Assembly (NCBI RefSeq): GCF_003112535.1
Contig: NZ_BEWA01000021.1
Span: 1-64,000 of the forward strand
Source: Streptomyces rishiriensis
Lineage (GTDB): Bacteria > Actinomycetota > Actinomycetes > Streptomycetales > Streptomycetaceae
Direction of reading: 5' to 3'
Length of the DNA: 64,000 nucleotides
Shown here: positions 59,109 to 64,000 of the stretch, one piece after another
Numbering within the stretch: position 1 is the first letter of the stretch
Layout of the letters: each line of letters begins with the position of its first letter
Program-made: the position numbers and the translations under genes
Notes under the pieces: generated by a model
The model's database searches: none
The model's input: only the letters and a program-made list of their open reading frames with translations
Told to the model about the DNA's origin: nothing

Positions 59109-59355
59109 GCGGCCTCACCGGCCGCGCGCGACCACCGGCTGCGTGCGCGACCCGCTCTGAGCGGGACGCTCGCGGGCCGGGCGCTTCCCGGGCGGGCGCT
59201 CCCGGAAGGCGGGCGACACCCGCGCCGACGCGCTGTGGCCGTTCGGCGCCCCGGCCGGTTCGTCCCCCCGCGCCGCAGGTGTCGTCGTACCTCCGGCATA
59301 TCCTGACCGCGGGGGCCACCGGTCCACGGGGCCACCGGGTGACGAAGGGGTCGAA

Positions 59356-60777
59356 GTGCCGTCGATGCTCGATGCGGTCGTGGTGGGAGCGGGGCCCAAC
59401 GGGCTGACCGCAGCGGTGGAGCTGGCCAGGCGGGGCTTCTCCGTGGCGCTGTTCGAAGCGCGGGGCACCGTGGGCGGAGGAGCCCGCACCGAGGAGCTCA
59501 CCCTGCCCGGCTTCCTGCACGATCCGTGCGCCGCCGCCCACCCCCTGGGCGTCAACTCGCCCGCCTTCCGCGCCATGCCCCTGGAACGCCACGGCCTGGA
59601 GTGGCTGCACGCCGAGCTCCCCATGGCGCATCCCTTCCTCGACGGAAGCGCCGCGGTGCTGTCCCGGTCGGTCGCCGAGACGGCCGCCTCCTTCGGCCCA
59701 CGTGACGCGGGCGCGTACCGCCGCCTGGTCGAACCCTTCCTGACCAAGTGGGACACCCTGGCCCGCGACTTCATGTCGCTGCCGCTGACCGCGCTCCCGC
59801 GCGACCCGGTCACCCTGGCCCGCTTCGGCCTGGTCGGCCTGCCTCCGTCCAGCTGGCTCGTCCGGCGCTTTCGCGACGAGCCCGCCAAGACCCTCTTCGC
59901 CGGGCTCGTCGCCCATGTCATGGCCCCGTTGACCGGCCTCGCCACCGGCGCGGTAGGCCTCGTCTTCGCCCTCGCCGCGCACGCCCGCGGCTGGCCGGTG
60001 GCCCGCGGCGGATCCCAGGCCCTCTCGGACGCGCTCGCCGCCTACCTCGAGGAACTCGGCGGCAGCATCCACACCGACTACGAGGTCAAGCGCCTGGACG
60101 ACCTGCCGCCGGCCCGCGCCTACGTCTTCGACACCTCGCCCACCGCCCTCGCCCGCATCGCCGGCTTCGGCAACCACTACGAGGGATACAGGTACGGGCC
60201 CGGCGTCTTCAAGATCGACTATGCGCTCGACGGGCCGGTCCCGTGGACGGCGAAGGAGGCCCGGGTCGCCGGCACCGTGCAGATCGGCGCGGACAGCGCG
60301 GAGATCGGCGCCGCCCTGCGGGCCGCCTCGCGCGAGGGCCGGGCCCCCGACCGGCCCTTCATGATCACGGTGCAGCCCAGCGTGGTCGACCCCACCCGCG
60401 CCCCGGCAGGCAAGCACGTCTTCTGGGCGTACGGGCATGTGCCCAACGGCTGGACCGGCGACCTCACCGACGTCATGGAACGCCAACTGGAGCGCTTCGC
60501 CCCGGGGTTCCGCGACCGCGTCCTCGCCCGGGCGACGGCCGGCCCGGCCGAGCTCTTCGCCCGCAACGCCAACTACGTCGGCGGTGACATCGCCTCCGGG
60601 GCGGTCTCCGGCCTCCAGGCCGTGCTGCGCCCCAAGCTGACCGCGTACCCGTACGCCACCCCGCACCCGGCCGTCTTCATCTGCTCCTCGGCCACTCCGC
60701 CCGGGCCGGGCGTGCACGGCATGTCGGGCCACAACGCGGCGAAGGCCGTCTGGCGCAGGCTGCGGCAGCAGCGGTGA
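59356..60777 (+). CDS. FAD-dependent oxidoreductase, phytoene-desaturase-like
   Basis: A 473-residue flavoprotein. N-terminal Rossmann dinucleotide motif VVVGAGPNGLTAAVELARRG followed by LFEARGTVGGGARTEE; the C-terminus has SATPPGPGVHGMSGHNAAKA, the FAD-binding end typical of CrtI-like/NAD(P)/FAD oxidoreductases. It is not beside carotenoid genes, so the substrate is unknown. GTG 59356 is preceded by GAAGGGG; an in-frame ATG lies three codons on. Confidence 0.88.
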   Translation: MPSMLDAVVVGAGPNGLTAAVELARRGFSVALFEARGTVGGGARTEELTLPGFLHDPCAAAHPLGVNSPAFRAMPLERHGLEWLHAELPMAHPFLDGSAAVLSRSVAETAASFGPRDAGAYRRLVEPFLTKWDTLARDFMSLPLTALPRDPVTLARFGLVGLPPSSWLVRRFRDEPAKTLFAGLVAHVMAPLTGLATGAVGLVFALAAHARGWPVARGGSQALSDALAAYLEELGGSIHTDYEVKRLDDLPPARAYVFDTSPTALARIAGFGNHYEGYRYGPGVFKIDYALDGPVPWTAKEARVAGTVQIGADSAEIGAALRAASREGRAPDRPFMITVQPSVVDPTRAPAGKHVFWAYGHVPNGWTGDLTDVMERQLERFAPGFRDRVLARATAGPAELFARNANYVGGDIASGAVSGLQAVLRPKLTAYPYATPHPAVFICSSATPPGPGVHGMSGHNAAKAVWRRLRQQR

Positions 60778-60811
60778 ACGGACGGCGGTTCCCGCTGGTA
60801 TACACACGGTC

Positions 60812-61321
60812 ATGACCACGATCACCCTCGTCCAGGGCGACATCACCCGCCAGAGCGTGGACGCCATCGTCAACGCGGCCAACTCCTCGCTGCTCGGCGG
60901 TGGTGGCGTCGACGGGGCGATCCACCGCCGGGGCGGCCCGGAGATCCTCGCCGACTGTCGCCGTCTGCGCGCCTCCTCCTACGGCAAGGGGCTCGCCACC
61001 GGCCGGGCGGTCGCCACGACCGCGGGCGAGCTGGACGCGCGCTGGGTGATCCACACCGTGGGCCCCGTGTACAGCGCCGCCGAGGACCGCTCGGAGCTGC
61101 TGGCCTCGTGCTACCGGGAGTCGCTGCGGGTGGCGGACGAGAACGGCGCCCGTACGGTCGCCTTCCCGGCGGTCTCGGCGGGCGTCTACGGCTGGCCGAT
61201 GGACGACGCGGCCCGGATCGCCGTGGAGACGGTCCGGGCCGCGCAGACCGACGTCGAGGAGATCAGGTTCGTCCTCTTCGACGAGCGGGCCTACGAGGCG
61301 TTCGCCCGGCAGGTCGGCTGA
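60812..61321 (+). CDS. macro-domain protein (O-acetyl-ADP-ribose deacetylase type)
   Basis: A 169-residue single macro domain: VQGDITRQSVDAIVNAANSS, GGGGVDGAIHRRGGP (ADP-ribose binding) and FPAVSAGVYGWP. Close in form to YmdB-type enzymes that remove ADP-ribosyl or acetyl-ADP-ribose groups. It lies 34 bases after the FAD-enzyme gene and may be cotranscribed. Neighbouring genes give no clue to a partner toxin or sirtuin. Confidence 0.9.
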   Translation: MTTITLVQGDITRQSVDAIVNAANSSLLGGGGVDGAIHRRGGPEILADCRRLRASSYGKGLATGRAVATTAGELDARWVIHTVGPVYSAAEDRSELLASCYRESLRVADENGARTVAFPAVSAGVYGWPMDDAARIAVETVRAAQTDVEEIRFVLFDERAYEAFARQVG

Positions 61322-61331
61322 CGGTCCGGGA

Positions 61332-63257
61332 TCACCCGTCGATGCGGTGGGTGGTCCAGAACGACGTCAGATCCGTGGTCGTGGCGGCCTGGGCGGCGGC
61401 CTTGAACTCGGCCGTGGTCGAGACGCCGTACCAGTGCGAAGTGGCGTAGTCCTTCAGCAGCTTGGCCATCGCCGCGTCGCCGATGAGCCGCCGCAGATCG
61501 TGCAGGGCGCACTTCCCGTACCCGTAGACCACGGTCGAGTACCGGGAGGAGTGGGCGTCCCAGTAGGCCATCGAGTCGGTGATCTTCTCCGCCGACGAGG
61601 CCCACGAGACGCTGCTCCAGCAACCGCTGCCCGTCTTGCCCTGCGCCAGGTCGGTGGAGTAGTCCGTGAAAGCCTCGTCCAGCCAGGGGCTGTTGTACTC
61701 GTCGTCGCCGACGATGCCGTACCACCACTGGTGACCGATCTCGTGGGTCAGTGCCGTGGTGCTGACCAGGTCGAGGACGAAGCCGGGGTACTCCATCCCG
61801 CCGAACCAGTAGTTGTTGTCGATGACCGCGTCCAGCTCACCGTACGGATACGCGCCGAAGCGGGCCGCGTGGGCGTCCACGGCGGTCCTGGCGGTGGTGA
61901 GCATCGACTGGGCGTCGGCCGAGCTGATGCCGGAGACGGAGTAGACGTTGACCGCCGTCCCGGCGGCCGAGGTCCCCGAGATCTTGCTGAACGGGCCCGC
62001 CGCCCAGGCGAAGTCACGCACCTTGGAGGCGGTCGCCGTGGTGACGGTGCGTCCGCTGGAGCCGGCGGCGTCGACCGAGGTCCCGGTGGCCGGTACCAGC
62101 AGGCTCGTCGGGTGGTCGAGGACGACCTTGAAGTCGGCGGCCAGCGAGTAGAAGGACTCGCCGTTGTTCGTGTACGGGTCCAGGTGCCAGCCCGCCCCGT
62201 CCTTGACCGCCAGCACGGGCAGCGCGTTGCCGATGAAGGCGAACGCCCCGTCATGGCCGAACCGGTCGGCGCCGCTGGGCACGGTGATGCCGAGGTCGAA
62301 GCCGATCGTGGCGCTCTGCCCCTGGGCGAGGGGCGCGGCGAGGGTGATCTGCAGTGCCGTGCAGGCGACCGAGAGGGCGCCGGCGGTGCCGCCGGTGACG
62401 TTGCCGACCGTGATCGGCATCGCGGAGCAGGTGCCGTGGTAGTTGTCCCACAGCCGCAGGTACACCTCGCTGAGCGGGGTGGAGGAGGCGTTGGTGAAGG
62501 TCGCGCTCTCGTGGCCGGTCCAGACCGTGCCGGCGGTGTTGCCGGTCAGGTTGACGGTGTACGACGGGGCGGCCGGGGTGCGGGTGGAGTCGGCCGGCGG
62601 CACGGTGTCGCCGGAGGTGTCGAGCGCGATGTCGTCGAGGACGAAGCTCGACTGGAGGCTGGAGTCCTCGGTGCCGGTGAAGGCGAGGCTGACGGTCTGT
62701 CCCGCGAAGGCCGACACGTCGAACGACTTGCGCACGTAGCCGGCGTTCTTGTCGAGGTTCGAGTACGTGGCCAGCGTCGTCGTGCCGATCTTGGCGGTCA
62801 GCTTGTCGTACGCGGTGGACGAGGTCGTCTCGGCGGTGTCGACGTGCAGCCAGAAGGTGAGAGTGGCGGCCGCGCATCCGGACGGGATCGTGACGCTCTG
62901 GGAGAGCGAGTCGGTGTGGGTGCTGCCGACGCCGTCCAGCCAGGCGAAGGCGGCGCCGCCGTGAGCGGTCTGGCCGGTGCGGCTGGTGATCACGCTGGTC
63001 GAGGACTGCGTCCAGGGCGAGGCGCCGCTCTCGAAGCCGCCGTTGACGACGACCTGGGCGGGCGTGCAGGCGGCGGCCGCCGCCGGGCCGGCGTCCGGGG
63101 GCGTGACGGATGACGCGGACGCGACCTTCCCGGACGGAGGGGCAGCCGGAGCGGCGGCCGGTGCGGCTGCCACGGGCGTGGCGGGGAGCGAGACGGCGGC
63201 CAGCGCGGCGAGGGTGAGTGCGCTCGCGGCGAGGGCCTTGCGGGGCGTGGGTCTCAC
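61332..63257 (-). CDS. secreted M1-family metallopeptidase
   Basis: A 641-residue exported aminopeptidase. GTG 63257 with AAAGGAG upstream; signal peptide RPTPRKALAASALTLAALAA ending AAA. An N-terminal carbohydrate-binding-like beta-sandwich (about 60-215; VVNGGFESGASPW) precedes the M1 region. The zinc site is HEIGH at 505-509 followed by Glu528 in WLDEAFTDY, the HExxH-18-E pattern. The exopeptidase motif appears as FGGMEYPG, a GxMEx variant. It probably degrades extracellular peptides. It converges on the macro-domain gene with 10 bases between stops. Confidence 0.9.
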   Translation of the reverse strand: MRPTPRKALAASALTLAALAAVSLPATPVAAAPAAAPAAPPSGKVASASSVTPPDAGPAAAAACTPAQVVVNGGFESGASPWTQSSTSVITSRTGQTAHGGAAFAWLDGVGSTHTDSLSQSVTIPSGCAAATLTFWLHVDTAETTSSTAYDKLTAKIGTTTLATYSNLDKNAGYVRKSFDVSAFAGQTVSLAFTGTEDSSLQSSFVLDDIALDTSGDTVPPADSTRTPAAPSYTVNLTGNTAGTVWTGHESATFTNASSTPLSEVYLRLWDNYHGTCSAMPITVGNVTGGTAGALSVACTALQITLAAPLAQGQSATIGFDLGITVPSGADRFGHDGAFAFIGNALPVLAVKDGAGWHLDPYTNNGESFYSLAADFKVVLDHPTSLLVPATGTSVDAAGSSGRTVTTATASKVRDFAWAAGPFSKISGTSAAGTAVNVYSVSGISSADAQSMLTTARTAVDAHAARFGAYPYGELDAVIDNNYWFGGMEYPGFVLDLVSTTALTHEIGHQWWYGIVGDDEYNSPWLDEAFTDYSTDLAQGKTGSGCWSSVSWASSAEKITDSMAYWDAHSSRYSTVVYGYGKCALHDLRRLIGDAAMAKLLKDYATSHWYGVSTTAEFKAAAQAATTTDLTSFWTTHRIDG

Positions 63258-63628
63258 ACATGGCTCCTTTGCGGCGGCCGGGTTTCCGGCCTGCTCGGTT
63301 GCTGTCCCTCACGGTGTGGGTGTGCCGGAGGGCGGTGCGCGCGACGGCTGCCGGAAGCGTGACAGATTTGACGCGATCATGCCATCCGCTCTCGGCAAAG
63401 GGTCTTCCCGCACTCCTTCGTCCCCGTCCGCCTCCGCCTACCCTGAGGGGCTGCCCCGGCGCTCACATCCGGTCGCCGCTCGCTGTGCGCCGGGCTTAAC
63501 CCCCGGCCGCCGGTCCGGGAGACACCTGTGTAATGCACGGTTCGTACGGTCGCAGAGGCTTGCAGAGGCTGTCGTCAGGCTGATCGGCAGACAGAAATCA
63601 GACAGAGATCAGACAGAAAGGGGCGCCT
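63258..63628. other. divergent intergenic region with short repeats
   Basis: About 370 bases between the M1 peptidase gene and the molybdoenzyme gene; no gene seen. It contains GCAGAGGCT twice (63552-63560, 63562-63570) and three tandem 11-base repeats of CAGACAGAAAT type at 63588-63620, just before the molybdoenzyme ribosome site. These may bind a nitrogen or redox regulator or shape the 5' leader. Confidence 0.55.
63588..63620 (+). repeat. three tandem 11-bp repeats in the leader of the molybdoenzyme gene
   Basis: CAGACAGAAAT (63588-63598), CAGACAGAGAT (63599-63609) and CAGACAGAAAG (63610-63620). The last copy runs into the AAAGGGG ribosome site of the gene starting at 63629, so a protein bound here at DNA or RNA level would affect expression. 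Confidence 0.75.
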
Positions 63629-64000
63629 GTGGCCGCGCCGGACCTGCGGACCGACTGCGCGACCGAGACGAAGGTGCGCACGGTCTGCTCGTACTGCGGT
63701 GTCGGCTGCGGCATGGTCCTCGACATCGGCTTCGGGCCCGACGGCCGTCGTACGGTGCTGAAGGCGTCCGGCGACAAGCGGCATCCGGCCAACTTCGGCC
63801 GGCTGTGCACCAAGGGCGCGACCACCGCGGACATGCTCGCCGCACCCGGCCGCCTGAGCACCGCCCTGGTCCGCCCGGACCGTGGCGAGGAGGCGGAGCC
63901 CGCCCCCGTGGAGACGGCCGTCGCCGAGACGGCGCGACGGCTGCGGAAGATCGTCGACGAGCACGGCCCCGACGCGGTCGCCCTCTACGTCTCCGGCCAG
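63629..64000 (+). CDS. molybdopterin oxidoreductase, nitrate-reductase/formate-dehydrogenase type (5' part)
   Basis: The first 124 codons of a bis-MGD enzyme; the gene continues beyond the window. GTG 63629 follows AAAGGGG. The N-terminal [4Fe-4S] motif is VCSYCGVGCGMVLDIG (Cys-x2-Cys-x3-Cys) with the fourth ligand in FGRLCTKG, followed by LAAPGRLSTALVRPDRG, as in assimilatory nitrate reductases and FdhF-like enzymes. It lacks a Tat signal, so it is cytoplasmic. Which of the two activities it has cannot be decided from this fragment. Confidence 0.8.
   Translation, partial: MAAPDLRTDCATETKVRTVCSYCGVGCGMVLDIGFGPDGRRTVLKASGDKRHPANFGRLCTKGATTADMLAAPGRLSTALVRPDRGEEAEPAPVETAVAETARRLRKIVDEHGPDAVALYVSGQ

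Overview
The window is chromosomal DNA from a high-GC actinomycete, almost certainly a Streptomyces. Support comes from the very strong GC bias at third codon positions, the many GTG starts, streptomycete-type IS elements, an F420-dependent oxidoreductase, and a group 1h (formerly group 5) NiFe-hydrogenase locus of the kind streptomycetes use to scavenge atmospheric hydrogen. No tRNA, rRNA, CRISPR array or replication origin was recognised.

Bases 1-15050 are a rearranged, IS-rich accessory region. It holds an IS701-family transposase with a -1 slippery heptamer; an IS5-like inverted-repeat unit containing a HAD-like gene and a transposase broken by a 1-base deletion; and a large RHS/YD-repeat protein whose 5' end is spliced onto a decayed ISAs1-type transposase. 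The RHS C-terminus carries an HEKRH zincin-like motif, and its stop overlaps the start of a small lipoprotein gene. Two convergent peptidoglycan amidase genes follow, then an intact IS3-family element abutting the 3' half of an IS110-family transposase.

Bases 15050-29500 return to core genes: pcaL (beta-ketoadipate pathway, without the rest of its usual operon), a beta-lactamase-fold hydrolase, exonuclease III, a gluA-like ABC ATPase without its permeases, a secreted CocE/S15-type hydrolase, a secreted gamma-glutamyltransferase, a ClpC-like AAA+ chaperone, and a divergent methionine aminopeptidase / XRE regulator pair that appears leaderless on both sides.

Bases 29700-38720 form a reductive pyrimidine catabolism cluster: two beta-ureidopropionase paralogues, a class III aminotransferase, a PucR-type regulator, dihydropyrimidinase, an F420-dependent LLM-class oxidoreductase and an NCS1 nucleobase transporter. 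No dihydropyrimidine dehydrogenase is present, so the F420 enzyme is a candidate for the first reduction step.

Bases 40593-55615 are one long co-directional hydrogenase locus: hypX/hoxX, hhyS, hhyL, a NifU-like protein, three proteins of unknown function, a maturation protease, a 34-residue microprotein, then hypA, hypB, hypF, hypC, hypD and hypE. Most junctions are 4-base start/stop overlaps. The small subunit has Cys-x2-Asp where Cys-x2-Cys is usual, as known for this O2-insensitive class. The right end carries a second, cytoplasmic gamma-glutamyltransferase, an inositol-monophosphatase-type enzyme, a phytoene-desaturase-like FAD enzyme, a macro-domain protein, a secreted M1 metallopeptidase, and the first 124 codons of a molybdopterin (nitrate reductase/formate dehydrogenase type) oxidoreductase that runs off the window.
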